In this document: positions 1 to 8,549 of the stretch, one piece after another | Layout of the letters: each line of letters begins with the position of its first letter | Position numbering within the stretch: position 1 is the first letter of the stretch | Assembly: GCA_013152945.1 (NCBI GenBank) | Contig: JAADFL010000192.1 | Location: 1 to 44,294 of the forward strand | Direction of reading: 5' to 3' | DNA length: 44,294 bases | DNA from: Deltaproteobacteria bacterium | Lineage (GTDB): Bacteria > Myxococcota_A > JAADFL01 | Translations under genes and position numbers: made by a program | The notes under the pieces: generated by a model | What the model was told of the DNA's origin: nothing | The model's database searches: none | What the model saw: the letters and a program-made list of their open reading frames with translations, nothing else

Positions 1-1738
1 GAGGTTCACCCGGTATGGTGGAAAGGAAAAGATCTTGATCTATTTCGCCCGGGCCGATTCTAAGCACACTCAAGGTGGCCTTTCCGAATTGGGGAATTGA
101 GCGGAATTGATTAATGAGTTCCACGCTTAGCAGACAACCCAGGTTTCCATCCTCGGCCTTTGTGCTTTGATCTTCGTCCAAAGGAACGCTCATAGTGCAC
201 TGGAATGCCCCGAGCCTGTACACCAGGAGCCCGCCGCTAACCAGGCTTTTTTTGTCATAGTATTCTCCTGTGTCGTTTTTCATGTCATACTTGTAACCGA
301 GGTCAAAGTAACTTACCGGGACTTTTTCCCATCCTACCTGGAGCCTGACATCATGAGATGTCTTGCCATCCAGGCTGTTGAAAAGGGGCACTGTATAATC
401 GAGGGAGTTGATGCCGGCATAACCGGCTGCTCCCGGATAGTCTTCGGAAACATCAAACATTCCGGCTGAAGGAGAGGTGTCTCCACCACAGGTATTATCA
501 TGAAACACAACCACCGGCACGCCTGTTTCCTCTTCTATTGCACGCCTGGTGAACTTGACCACGCCGTAAGGAGAGTCCCCGCTGATGTATTCCCCGGTCA
601 GAATTGTTCCATGATCGCTGAAACCGAGTATCACGGCCATCGGCTTGCCGGCCGAATCTCCCTGGTCATAGTCCACCCTGATCATAAGGAGATGCTTGTC
701 TACAGTGGCGGCTCTGCCGTCCGGCAACTTGGTGTATACGCTTCTCCGCCTGTGGTGTACCCTGCCGTCAGGATCGAAGTTGTCATCCACTGCAAATCCG
801 AAACGGGCAGGCACCATGTTGTCCAGGGCCTGTTCGACGACATCGGCCCATCGCTTGACCCTACGCTCGGAGATTACTCCATCATAGTCGCCGTGACCGA
901 ATGCACCCAGACCCGCCTCGGGAACCACATCCCAAAAACGCCCAGGCCAGGAATGACTATGATTGGACATGGTGATGATATTATCTATGTAATTTTCTCC
1001 AAGCCGGTCTTGGAGTTCCTGCGCCAAGAGTGTTCTCATCAGGTCCGAGGACCAACCCATGGGCACCTGCATTATGACTACGCGCTCGTACCCGTCATCC
1101 AGGGCCAGGGCCTGCACCTTAGGATAATCGAACCAGCCCCTGGAGCCGCCCAATGATTTATTGAAAGGTGTCTTTTGCCCCGACCTGGCGCCAAAGCCAG
1201 CCATTGATATTCCTACCGGAACATCATCTATTGCCTCGGCGACTCCTGCCATCAATCCAGCTCTATCCGAAGGATGCCGGCCGGTTAGCGGAGTCTTCTC
1301 ACTCCACTTGATGGGATAAGGAGCACAAAGCCCATAATAACATTGGCCGTCGGCCGGGCAATCCAGGTCTGTGAGACATGTCTTCAGACAACGCCGGTCA
1401 GCAGCTTTACCGGTAGGTTCGTTCGAACAGAAAAACCACGGTGGGCAAGGTCTACTGGAACTGCATTTCTGAGCCGGTACGCATCTCCCGTTTTCGCAGG
1501 ATTTACCGATGCAATCTATATCGTAGGTGCATTCCGTGTCCGTATCGGTATCAGTATCAGTATCAACATCCGTATCCGTATCGACATCTGTATCGCCTGT
1601 ATTATTTCCTGTGCCTTGTACACATGCCGTAAACAACAACACCGGCACCAGAGCCGAAAAAAGGATTGAAATCCTGAAAAAGCCCTTAGTTGTTTCCAGT
1701 GTTTCCATTGCTTTTTGGAAATATCGAAAAACAGCCAT
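1..1738 (-). CDS. Neutral/alkaline ceramidase-like lipoprotein (C-terminus cut by window edge)
   Basis: The frame is open from an ATG at 1738, preceded by GGAGG with a 7-nt gap, to the window edge: about 579 codons with no stop. The N-terminus is a lipoprotein signal (LLFTAC, Cys39), followed by a D-T/D-V repeat spacer at about residues 48-66 and a Cys-rich linker. The body matches the neutral ceramidase family in order: an N-terminal segment resembling 'GVGKADIT..MMGY', NHSHS near residue 259 (metal-binding HTHS motif), SDHGT near 375 (second metal His), ISGD near 384-387 (family nucleophile Ser, here Ser386), NTCGGDTSPS (NAGDVSPN motif), and IPGE close to the edge. Such enzymes hydrolyse the amide bond of ceramide, but the true substrate here is unknown. 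It would be tethered to the outer membrane or cell surface. The family call comes from motif order only. Confidence 0.72.
   Translation of the reverse strand, partial: MAVFRYFQKAMETLETTKGFFRISILFSALVPVLLFTACVQGTGNNTGDTDVDTDTDVDTDTDTDTDTECTYDIDCIGKSCENGRCVPAQKCSSSRPCPPWFFCSNEPTGKAADRRCLKTCLTDLDCPADGQCYYGLCAPYPIKWSEKTPLTGRHPSDRAGLMAGVAEAIDDVPVGISMAGFGARSGQKTPFNKSLGGSRGWFDYPKVQALALDDGYERVVIMQVPMGWSSDLMRTLLAQELQDRLGENYIDNIITMSNHSHSWPGRFWDVVPEAGLGAFGHGDYDGVISERRVKRWADVVEQALDNMVPARFGFAVDDNFDPDGRVHHRRRSVYTKLPDGRAATVDKHLLMIRVDYDQGDSAGKPMAVILGFSDHGTILTGEYISGDSPYGVVKFTRRAIEEETGVPVVVFHDNTCGGDTSPSAGMFDVSEDYPGAAGYAGINSLDYTVPLFNSLDGKTSHDVRLQVGWEKVPVSYFDLGYKYDMKNDTGEYYDKKSLVSGGLLVYRLGAFQCTMSVPLDEDQSTKAEDGNLGCLLSVELINQFRSIPQFGKATLSVLRIGPGEIDQDLFLSTIPGEP
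1535..1596 (-). repeat. GATACN-type tandem repeat encoding an Asp-Thr/Asp-Val spacer
   Basis: Imperfect 6-nt repeats (GATACG, GATACT, GATGTT on the minus strand) encode alternating D-T and D-V just after the lipidated Cys of the ceramidase-like protein. A near-identical spacer occurs at 32035-32088 in the metallophosphoesterase lipoprotein. Such spacers are common in surface lipoproteins of delta-type bacteria. Confidence 0.85.
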
Positions 1739-1949
1739 TTCCCTACCTCCATCCCCCTTTTTATTTTCACATAATCTTTCATAATCGTTACAAAGTCAAT
1801 CAGGCATCCACGATATATCATTGCAAATCCAACGGTAATGGCATCCGTCCAAACGACCGCCGGTCAGTACTCGATTTTCTCTCGAAATATCACGTGCACC
1901 CCGAGCTTTGCCTTTTCGATAAGCTGTTATTGAGGCTATTATAGGATAA

Positions 1950-3152
1950 TTACGGAACTTCGACCTGGAGGACGAGCCCTGCCTGCCAGTCATCAGGCTT
2001 TGATGAACCTTCATGCATGAGCCAATCCAGGTTCAAGAGAACATAGTTGTGCCTATAAAAATGAAATGCAAACCCGCCTATCACCCTGTCTGTAATCTCT
2101 TTGTCCCACCTGAAGTGATCGTACCGGGCTATGAGGCTTGACATGATCCACGGCAGCTTGACCTCCAGAAAGCCGGAGTAACCGAATGAAGACACGGCAT
2201 CACCATTTGCATCCACTTGGCTTCCCTTCTGATTGCCTTTTCCAAAAAGGACCTGTCCGGTCAGGACAAAGTACTCGTGTTCCACGGCCAGCATGGCGCT
2301 ATTCAATAACCATTCAGGCTCTCCAGCAATACAATGGCCCTGGTCATCACAAACTTTGCGCCGTGTATTACCCTTGCCGTAAATGAAGAAGTGAGAAAGA
2401 GAAAGGTTTGGAAAGATCCAGCCCAGGGGCCTCAACGTCACCCTGGATTCGAACACCTTGTTCTGGTTTTCTTCGCTTGCGTGGTAACCTCCCCCATTGT
2501 AAACGCCGAATGAAATGCTGCCCCATTTTCCGGGGTACTTGGAACTGATCTTTTCTTGGTAATCCCGTGGAAGCCTGCGACCCAGCAGTGCATTGAACGT
2601 AAGGCCGAGATCGGCCGAGTTGAGAATTCCATTGCGTTCTATGAACATGGTTCCCTGTGCCCTGTATCGGTTTACGTGCTCCTCGTAGTCGAACCAGGGC
2701 CCGTGCACCAGCCCGAACTCGAGTGCAGGCTCGGTTATCCATGATGTCTCTACCGGTATCACGAACTTGCCGTACAAATATTTCATGCGCACCTTGAAAT
2801 CACCTTTTTCGTCCTGGTGCACGTCCATGGTGACCCGCGGCTCGAACCATGATACAGGCTGGAATTTCACGGTCAGATACCCGCGTGTAATAGATTCCTT
2901 GTTGTAAGACTTGCCGTCCTTGTTCCCCCAAATATACGAAAGAAACCACTGTGTGGACGGTTTCATTATGTCCGAAGGGCGCCCGGAAATTGTTTTCCCG
3001 GTTTTGCCTGATGGCTCTGACTTATCCGAATCCAAAACAATATTCGAGTCTCCCGGCTTTTCGGCAAAGGATCCCGGGCTAACGAGAAGCACGGTCATGG
3101 CGATCATAAAGGAATAGATAACAAGCCCGAATCTTTTTTTTCGATCTTTCAT
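1950..3152 (-). CDS. Porin-like outer-membrane beta-barrel protein
   Basis: The protein has 400 residues with a classical signal peptide (KKR, hydrophobic core, then SFAEKPG near residue 30). The mature part is rich in alternating aromatic and polar strands, glycine turns and charged loops, as expected for a beta-barrel. A stretch around NGGGYHASEENQNKV followed by SRVTLRPLG recalls phosphate-selective porins of the OprO/OprP type, in which a similar strand pattern recurs. The chain ends in ...VEVP rather than the usual terminal Phe. The gene stands alone, 116 nt from glpK and about 210 nt from the ceramidase-like gene, all on the minus strand. A role as a substrate channel is inferred from fold alone. 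It could instead be a non-porin barrel. Confidence 0.6.
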   Translation of the reverse strand: MKDRKKRFGLVIYSFMIAMTVLLVSPGSFAEKPGDSNIVLDSDKSEPSGKTGKTISGRPSDIMKPSTQWFLSYIWGNKDGKSYNKESITRGYLTVKFQPVSWFEPRVTMDVHQDEKGDFKVRMKYLYGKFVIPVETSWITEPALEFGLVHGPWFDYEEHVNRYRAQGTMFIERNGILNSADLGLTFNALLGRRLPRDYQEKISSKYPGKWGSISFGVYNGGGYHASEENQNKVFESRVTLRPLGWIFPNLSLSHFFIYGKGNTRRKVCDDQGHCIAGEPEWLLNSAMLAVEHEYFVLTGQVLFGKGNQKGSQVDANGDAVSSFGYSGFLEVKLPWIMSSLIARYDHFRWDKEITDRVIGGFAFHFYRHNYVLLNLDWLMHEGSSKPDDWQAGLVLQVEVP

Positions 3153-3268
3153 ATTTTTCCATCCTTTTTTTCATCCTTTTATGTTTCGATGGTTATATCA
3201 GCTACATGTTTCACCCGTGTCAACAAATAGCTATATTCTTGCTAATTTCAGCAAAGGAAATAACCGGA

Positions 3269-4747
3269 TTATGCCATTTGTAAGGCTTCTCTCCAGGCTT
3301 TAAGCATTGCATCCACTTCGGATTGGCGCATCTCGGGCCTGAATCGCCTTTCCTCCCGCCAAATAGCCTTTATCTCGTCCCTGCTGGCCCACACCCTGGT
3401 GGCAAGACCTGCAAGAAAGGCGGCACCAAACGCAGTGGTCTCCAGCATACCGGGTCTTGAAATATCAGCGTTGACCACGTCTGCCTGTATCTGCATAAGC
3501 AGATCGTTTGCAGCAGCGCCGCCGTCTACCTTCAGTATCCTGACCTTTTCGCCGGCATCCTTTTCCATGGCATCCAGGACATCCTTGACCTGCAATGCTA
3601 TTCCATCCAGTGTAGCCCTCGCCAGGTGAGCCGCGGTCGTACCCCTGGTTATTCCCCTTATTATTCCCCGTGCCTCAGGTTTCCAGAAAGGTGCACCCAG
3701 GCCGACCATTGCAGGTACGAACACCAGGCCTTCGCTGGACTTTACCTTGCGGGCCAAGGGCTCGATGTCCGGAGCCGACTTGATGAGCCCCAGTCCGTCG
3801 CGAAGCCATTGAACGGCAGCGCCGGCAATAAACGTGCTGCCTTCGAGCGCATAGTTGACCTCTTTATCGAGTTTCCATGCAACAGTCGTCAGCAACCCGC
3901 TGGTGGACAGCACGGGCTTGCCGCCCGTGTTCATGAGAACGAAAGCCCCTGTGCCAAAGGTACACTTTGCATCTCCGGGTGAATAGCATGCCTGGCCGAA
4001 CAGGGCTGCCTGCTGGTCTCCTGCCATGCCGGCAATGGGTATGCCGTCGGGAAGGCAGTCCAGTCCCTTTGTCACTCCATATATCTCCGAGCAACCTGCT
4101 ACTTTTGGAAGCACTGATCCCGGGACCTCCAGGATATCCAGGAGCTCAGGATCCCAGTCCAAGCTCTCAAGATCCATCATCAGTGTCCTGGATGCATTGC
4201 TGGCATCGGTTACGTGGACTTTTCCCCCGGTCAGCCTGTACACCAGGAACGAGTCCACGGTTCCAAAGGCCAGGCCCCCTGCATGGGCCCGCTTTCTTGT
4301 ATCCTCATTTTCTCTCAGCATCCAAGAGAGCTTTGTGCCCGAGAAATATGGGTCCAGGACAAGGCCGGTCCTTTGCCTGAATTTTTCTTCCAGGCCCTTG
4401 GCCTTGAGTTCCCTGCATATGCCGGAGGTGCGCCTGCATTGCCAGACAATGGCATTGTGCACGGGCTTGCCTGTTTCCCGGTCCCACAGCAAGGTGGTCT
4501 CCCTTTGGTTGGTTATTCCGATTGCAGAGATTTGCCCGGAGTCTATATCGGATTCGGCCAGGGCATCCTTGATCGTATCAAGGGTGCTCCGCCAGATGTC
4601 CTCTGGATCATGTTCTACCCAGCCCGGCTTGGGATATATCTGGGGAAACTCCTTGTTTCTCCGGGACAGGACCTTCAGGTCCTGGTCCAGTATGACTATT
4701 GTCGTACCTGTGGTTCCCTGATCTATTGCGAGGACGTACCTAGACAT
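3269..4747 (-). CDS. glpK: Glycerol kinase
   Basis: This enzyme phosphorylates glycerol with ATP to sn-glycerol 3-phosphate in the cytoplasm. At 492 residues it is close to the usual 495-505. The FGGY-family N-terminus MSRYVLAIDQGTTGTT carries the phosphate-binding loop. Other family hallmarks are PGWVEHDPEDIW, TNQRETT, AIVWQCRRT, the GMAGDQQAALFGQ loop, FGTGAFVLMNTG, and the C-terminal KVDGGAAANDLLMQ segment. The ATG at 4747 is chosen because GGAGG lies just upstream and the protein then begins where the family does. A longer frame reaching 4957 runs into the preceding gene. It lies 16 nt downstream of a carboxylesterase gene, so the two are probably co-transcribed, which fits using glycerol released from acylglycerols. 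Confidence 0.95.
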   Translation of the reverse strand: MSRYVLAIDQGTTGTTIVILDQDLKVLSRRNKEFPQIYPKPGWVEHDPEDIWRSTLDTIKDALAESDIDSGQISAIGITNQRETTLLWDRETGKPVHNAIVWQCRRTSGICRELKAKGLEEKFRQRTGLVLDPYFSGTKLSWMLRENEDTRKRAHAGGLAFGTVDSFLVYRLTGGKVHVTDASNASRTLMMDLESLDWDPELLDILEVPGSVLPKVAGCSEIYGVTKGLDCLPDGIPIAGMAGDQQAALFGQACYSPGDAKCTFGTGAFVLMNTGGKPVLSTSGLLTTVAWKLDKEVNYALEGSTFIAGAAVQWLRDGLGLIKSAPDIEPLARKVKSSEGLVFVPAMVGLGAPFWKPEARGIIRGITRGTTAAHLARATLDGIALQVKDVLDAMEKDAGEKVRILKVDGGAAANDLLMQIQADVVNADISRPGMLETTAFGAAFLAGLATRVWASRDEIKAIWREERRFRPEMRQSEVDAMLKAWREALQMA

Positions 4748-4763
4748 GATCCGCCTCCTCTCG

Positions 4764-5528
4764 TTAGGAGTCCCTGAAAAAATCCGATATCTTATGGAAC
4801 AGCATTTCTCTTTCCGTGTCCAGTGTAATGAGATGCAGTGACCTGTCCAATACAAGCCATTCTTTATGCCCGGATCCAAGTTTGTCAAAGGCCAGCCTGC
4901 CTCCTTCAAGCAGGGCCGTGGGATCCAGCCTGCCATGGGCCACCAGTGCAGGTGCAATCACCTGCGGAAGGATTGCCCCGACCTTGGAAATGTTGTCGAC
5001 AAGCTCCACCAATGCCCTTGACGGCATTACGTCGTAACTCGGATTCTTGAGTCTCAGGTCGTCCAGGGCCTCGTCATCCCTGTTTTTTCTCGGAAGGTGA
5101 AGAAAGGGCCTAAGCGGAGAATACTTAAACAATCTCGCTATCCATAGAATCCTTGAGCTTGGCTTCAGGGGCACAGACAACGCTGCCAGGGCACTGACCC
5201 GTTCCTGTCTCTTTGCAGCAAGCTGCATGACAAGCAAGGCGCCCAGGGAAATTCCTGCCAGGAAAACAGGACTTCCAGTCTTTTCCAGGAGTGACTGTTG
5301 TTCGGATTCCACGGCCCGGAACCAGTCGCTCCATTTCCTTTTGTCCAGGTCCTTTGGCGTTGTGCCATGGCCGGGAAGGAGCATGCCGCGGCAAAAATAA
5401 CCTTTTTCAGCCAGGTGCTCGGCCAGCGGTCTCATCTCAAAGGGTGTCCCTGTCAGGCCGTGGACCAGGAGAACCGCTTGATTGCCGGTCCCGAGTTCAT
5501 ATGGTTTTGCTCCCCTTATTATGGCCAT
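4764..5528 (-). CDS. Est30-type carboxylesterase / monoacylglycerol lipase-like hydrolase
   Basis: This is a 254-residue alpha/beta hydrolase with no signal peptide, so cytoplasmic. The oxyanion region is HGLTGTP (23-29), the nucleophile elbow GISLG has Ser94, the acid is probably Asp202 in GRLDP, and the His is 232 in SLHLITLD. That ending closely resembles the HVITLD segment of Geobacillus Est30. The family hydrolyses short-chain esters or monoacylglycerols. Because glpK follows after 16 nt, a monoglyceride-lipase role supplying glycerol is a reasonable inference. The ATG at 5528 is preferred over an in-frame start at 5609. The extra 27 residues (MRPLRHCHCH...) are unlike the family, and a purine-rich ribosome-binding sequence (GAGAGAAGG) precedes 5528. 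Confidence 0.85.
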   Translation of the reverse strand: MAIIRGAKPYELGTGNQAVLLVHGLTGTPFEMRPLAEHLAEKGYFCRGMLLPGHGTTPKDLDKRKWSDWFRAVESEQQSLLEKTGSPVFLAGISLGALLVMQLAAKRQERVSALAALSVPLKPSSRILWIARLFKYSPLRPFLHLPRKNRDDEALDDLRLKNPSYDVMPSRALVELVDNISKVGAILPQVIAPALVAHGRLDPTALLEGGRLAFDKLGSGHKEWLVLDRSLHLITLDTEREMLFHKISDFFRDS

Positions 5529-5856
5529 ACCGCGCCTTCTCTCTCGTTTATTTTCATGCTTCGAATTCGGGCATATAGCATGACAGTGGCAGTGGCGCAA
5601 CGGCCTCAATGTGAAGGTGTTGTTGGTGCGTGAAGCGGCCCACTGTCTTTATTCATTGGAAATTCGTGTAACTCTCAATAATTACCAAAAAGAAAAAAAA
5701 CCGATATCAAACCCGGGCGGGTGCCAATTGCTTTAAGCCTTAAGCCTCAAGCTTTGAGCTTTGAGCTTTAAGCACTGCTCATTCCTCTTGTTAATCCTGG
5801 TTTTTAATGATTAAGATCAGTTAAATGCTTTTTGAAAACAATGGACGGAGGACCAC
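5529..5856. other. Divergent intergenic region between esterase and alcohol dehydrogenase
   Basis: These 328 nt hold no convincing gene. The region should contain the promoters for the esterase-glpK pair (minus) and the dehydrogenase (plus). It includes an A-rich tract near 5685-5700 and a run of six 7-nt repeats at 5731-5772. No clear sigma-70 boxes could be assigned. Confidence 0.7.
5731..5772. repeat. Six tandem heptamers (CTTTAAG-type)
   Basis: Six contiguous 7-nt units read CTTTAAG, CCTTAAG, CCTCAAG, CTTTGAG, CTTTGAG, CTTTAAG. They are near-copies and partly self-complementary, because CTTAAG and CTCAAG/CTTGAG pair, so the array could also fold as a hairpin. It lies 85 nt upstream of the alcohol dehydrogenase start. 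Confidence 0.85.
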
Positions 5857-6858
5857 ATGAAGGCATTATTGCTCACCAACCCGGGTCCAATCGAGATTGC
5901 AGACAGGTTGGAACTCGTAACAATGGATACACCCGAACCAGGGCCGAACCAGGTAAGAATCAAGGTAAGCGCGTGTGGAGCATGTCACACGGATTTGCAC
6001 GAGGTGGAAGGCGACCTGGAGGCAAAGAAGCTTCCGGTCATTCCTGGTCACCAGATCGTTGGAACCGTGGATGCCCTTGGGCAAGGTGCAAATGAAGAAC
6101 TGCTCGGAAAGAAAGTCGGACTCGCCTGGCTTTATTCATCCTGCGGAAAGTGCAATTACTGCGAAAAAGGCATGGAAAACCTGTGCAGTCAGGGAAGGTA
6201 CACGGGTTGGCACGTGGACGGAGGTTACGCAGAGTACACTATTGCAGAGGCAGACTTCGTGTACCCCATACCGGACGGGTTCGGCGACCTGGACGCAGCA
6301 CCCCTTCTTTGCGGCGGAGTGGTCGGATTCAGGGCACTCGAGCTTGCGGGAATCGGCAACATAAAGAAGCTCGGGATGTACGGCTTTGGAAACTCCGCGC
6401 ACGTGGCAATACAGATTGCAAACCATCTCAAAGCCGAATGTTACGTTTTTACCAGGAGCAAGGAACATCAGGCGCATGCCATCTCCCTTGGCGCAAAATG
6501 GTCGGGCACAGCCGAAGACGATCCCGGAACAACCATGGATTCCTCCATAGTGTTTGCACCTGCAGGCAGGCTCGTTCACCTCGGATTACAGGCACTAAAA
6601 AAGGGGGGGACCCTGATTCTTGCCGGTATTCACATGACTCCGATTCCACAAATGGATTATTCTATGATATATAATGAAAAATGCGTAAAAAGCGTTGCCA
6701 ATGCAACAAGGGAGGATGCAAGGAAATTATTGAATTTTGCCGCAAGTATACCGATAAGGACGGACATAGAGATCTTCGAACTTGCACAGGGAAACGAGGT
6801 GATGCGCAGGATGAAAAAGGCGGACTTACGGGGAGGAGCGGTCTTCAAAATAGCATGA
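5857..6858 (+). CDS. Zinc-dependent alcohol dehydrogenase (MDR superfamily)
   Basis: This 333-residue medium-chain dehydrogenase probably oxidises alcohols with NAD(P)+ in the cytoplasm. The catalytic zinc site is CGACHTD (Cys43) and PGHQ (His65). Most relatives have GHE, so Gln replaces the usual Glu next to the His. Structural zinc ligands are Cys96, Cys99, Cys102 and Cys110 in the pattern CGKCNYCEKGMENLC. The Rossmann glycine motif is GFGNSAH rather than GxGxxG. The C-terminal part (ATREDARKLLNFA) matches zinc ADHs of the AdhA/AdhP kind. GGAGG lies about 6 nt before the ATG. It appears monocistronic or co-transcribed with the small gene that follows 56 nt later. Substrate cannot be assigned. 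Confidence 0.9.
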   Translation: MKALLLTNPGPIEIADRLELVTMDTPEPGPNQVRIKVSACGACHTDLHEVEGDLEAKKLPVIPGHQIVGTVDALGQGANEELLGKKVGLAWLYSSCGKCNYCEKGMENLCSQGRYTGWHVDGGYAEYTIAEADFVYPIPDGFGDLDAAPLLCGGVVGFRALELAGIGNIKKLGMYGFGNSAHVAIQIANHLKAECYVFTRSKEHQAHAISLGAKWSGTAEDDPGTTMDSSIVFAPAGRLVHLGLQALKKGGTLILAGIHMTPIPQMDYSMIYNEKCVKSVANATREDARKLLNFAASIPIRTDIEIFELAQGNEVMRRMKKADLRGGAVFKIA

Positions 6859-6914
6859 GCACAATGTAATTACATGGTCCGGGGTCAAACTTGAGGGAAG
6901 AGGAGATATCACGA

Positions 6915-7211
6915 ATGAGTAAGGACGAAGAACTTTCGGCAGAGGAAAGGGAAATCGTCGAGGCAATTGCATCAAGGGTGGTCGATCTTCGCATGAGCGT
7001 TCCTGCTGTTGTCTTTCTGGAAGCAACAGCTCCGCTTGGCTTTTTGGCCAGCCAGGCCATGCTGTTCCTAAAGCCTGTTCTCGAACCATTTTGGTTTGCA
7101 GGCGACTATTCCAAGCTCCAGAACATGCTGGAAAGAAGAGAAGCGATCCAATCCCTCGTGTCGGCCATAGAAGATGCGGAGAAAACACACAGGATAAGCA
7201 GAATACGGTGA
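6915..7211 (+). CDS. Small conserved-looking hypothetical protein (98 aa)
   Basis: The product has no signal peptide. It has an acidic start (SKDEELSAEEREIVE), a hydrophobic middle (PAVVFLEATAPLGFLASQ and AMLFLKPVLEPF) and a charged helical tail. The mid-section could be an amphipathic or membrane-associated hairpin, but no catalytic motif is visible. The ATG at 6915 is chosen because AGGAG lies about 9 nt upstream. A TTG at 6891 would add eight residues. It follows the alcohol dehydrogenase and ends 8 nt before a convergent gene. No function is proposed. Confidence 0.7.
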   Translation: MSKDEELSAEEREIVEAIASRVVDLRMSVPAVVFLEATAPLGFLASQAMLFLKPVLEPFWFAGDYSKLQNMLERREAIQSLVSAIEDAEKTHRISRIR

Positions 7212-7219
7212 TAAAGCCC

Positions 7220-8461
7220 CTAATTTTTTATTGCTCTTGAAACCCTGTTCCTGATGCATTCGAACAGCAATGATGATACCAGGGCCGCGCCCTTTTCATT
7301 GAAATGACATTCATCGTACATGTAGTCGAACGATGGAGGCACATCGGCATCCAAGTCACAAGACCACTGTTCGTGATTCTTTGCAAAAGAGAGCAGGAAG
7401 GAATTGTACATCCTTGCCAGGTGCACCAGGGAGTCGAATGTAAGGGTGTAATCTTCCTGCGGCGGCGTCATCCAGAAGCCGGCCCTGAAATCCTTACTCG
7501 ATTTTGGTTTGTAACCATTCGGTTGGGTCAGGAATATGCAATCTATATGTTCTTGTTTGCACTTACCGGAAATCTTTTGAAGGTAGTAATAATACTCTGT
7601 ATCCACCCTGTTTGGTTCGAACTCGATCTTGTGAGGCCGGAAAAGTGAGCCTCTTTTTTTTGCATAGTACTCTCCCCTTGTTGTTTCAGGCGATGCATTA
7701 ATTTCATGCATCCCGAATAATTTCCGCCTTAGTTTATTTCCAGCCATTCCAAGCAAGGTCCTCTTTAGAAAGAACATTGACGACAAGATCAGCCTGGTTC
7801 TACCAAAAGCTCCCATGAAGCTCTTTATCACGTGGTGATTCCAATCGTTTATTCCAGGCAGGAACAGTGCCATGTCCGCTTTCAGCGAGCTTACCTTTTT
7901 GAGTGTTGCAAAATAATGCCTTGCCCGCAGCCCTGATACACCCGTATTTATCACCTCGATTTTCCTGCCACGTATGTACGATCGTAGTTTCTCCTGTAGA
8001 AGATTGGTCCATGTCTTGTGGTCATCCAGATAAATTTCCTCGGTGGTGGAGGCTCCTATGGCAAAAATCCTGAAAGGCTTGTCCGACGAATAATCCACTC
8101 TCGCCGTTGTTCGGAAGCCCATGTGGTCGGTTGAAATGACTTGCCTGCCCGATATGCCGGGTATGCCCGACTCGACTATCACCACCTTTTTCAAATCAGG
8201 TTCCAGGGTGATATAATCCTGGTTGGTCACAAGAGGAGATAGTAAGGCCTGGAATACGAGGAATGCCGATATCCACAACGCCCAGTATCGCATGGACCAT
8301 CTTCTTACAAGCCACATTATGAGAGGAATCGAAGATAAAAACAGGGAACACACGGACCATTTGGGACTAAGCGGATCGAGGACAATTATACTGACTGCCA
8401 AAGGAAAAAGGATCCAGGCAAGCTCGATTGATTTTCCCACCCTCTTTCCTAAAGGCTTCAT
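7220..8461 (-). CDS. Membrane-anchored SGNH/GDSL-type hydrolase
   Basis: The protein has 413 residues. Three N-terminal hydrophobic helices (about 15-29, 37-52, 60-77) precede a hydrolase domain. SGNH blocks are present in order: AIGASTTEE (block I, Ser138, with GAS replacing GDS), NTGVSG (Gly block), GINDW (Asn205) and DECHFNEKG (Asp383/His386). Family members remove or transfer acyl groups on polysaccharides, lipids or peptidoglycan. The domain probably faces the periplasm. The gene is convergent with the 98-aa gene and divergent from glmL. It shares its overall plan with the SGNH protein at 11529-12668, though that one has a single TM helix. Substrate unknown. Confidence 0.8.
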   Translation of the reverse strand: MKPLGKRVGKSIELAWILFPLAVSIIVLDPLSPKWSVCSLFLSSIPLIMWLVRRWSMRYWALWISAFLVFQALLSPLVTNQDYITLEPDLKKVVIVESGIPGISGRQVISTDHMGFRTTARVDYSSDKPFRIFAIGASTTEEIYLDDHKTWTNLLQEKLRSYIRGRKIEVINTGVSGLRARHYFATLKKVSSLKADMALFLPGINDWNHHVIKSFMGAFGRTRLILSSMFFLKRTLLGMAGNKLRRKLFGMHEINASPETTRGEYYAKKRGSLFRPHKIEFEPNRVDTEYYYYLQKISGKCKQEHIDCIFLTQPNGYKPKSSKDFRAGFWMTPPQEDYTLTFDSLVHLARMYNSFLLSFAKNHEQWSCDLDADVPPSFDYMYDECHFNEKGAALVSSLLFECIRNRVSRAIKN

Positions 8462-8549
8462 GGAGAAACAGGTAACATATCGACCGGAAATGGGCCAGAC
8501 CGGAAATATTGTTGATTCACATTCCCATGGGCTGTACCTTTAACCGGCC

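Noticed and set aside
500-1156. 218-codon open frame on the plus strand
   Set aside because: It is antisense to the ceramidase-like gene, whose motifs are coherent in the minus frame. The plus-frame protein resembles nothing and has no start signals.
3238-3260. Possible terminator after glpK (TTGCT...AGCAA)
   Set aside because: Only a 5-bp stem with a 6-nt loop and no T-tract on the glpK strand. Too weak.
4026-4721. 231-codon plus-strand open frame
   Set aside because: Antisense to the highly conserved glycerol kinase gene. No independent evidence of coding.
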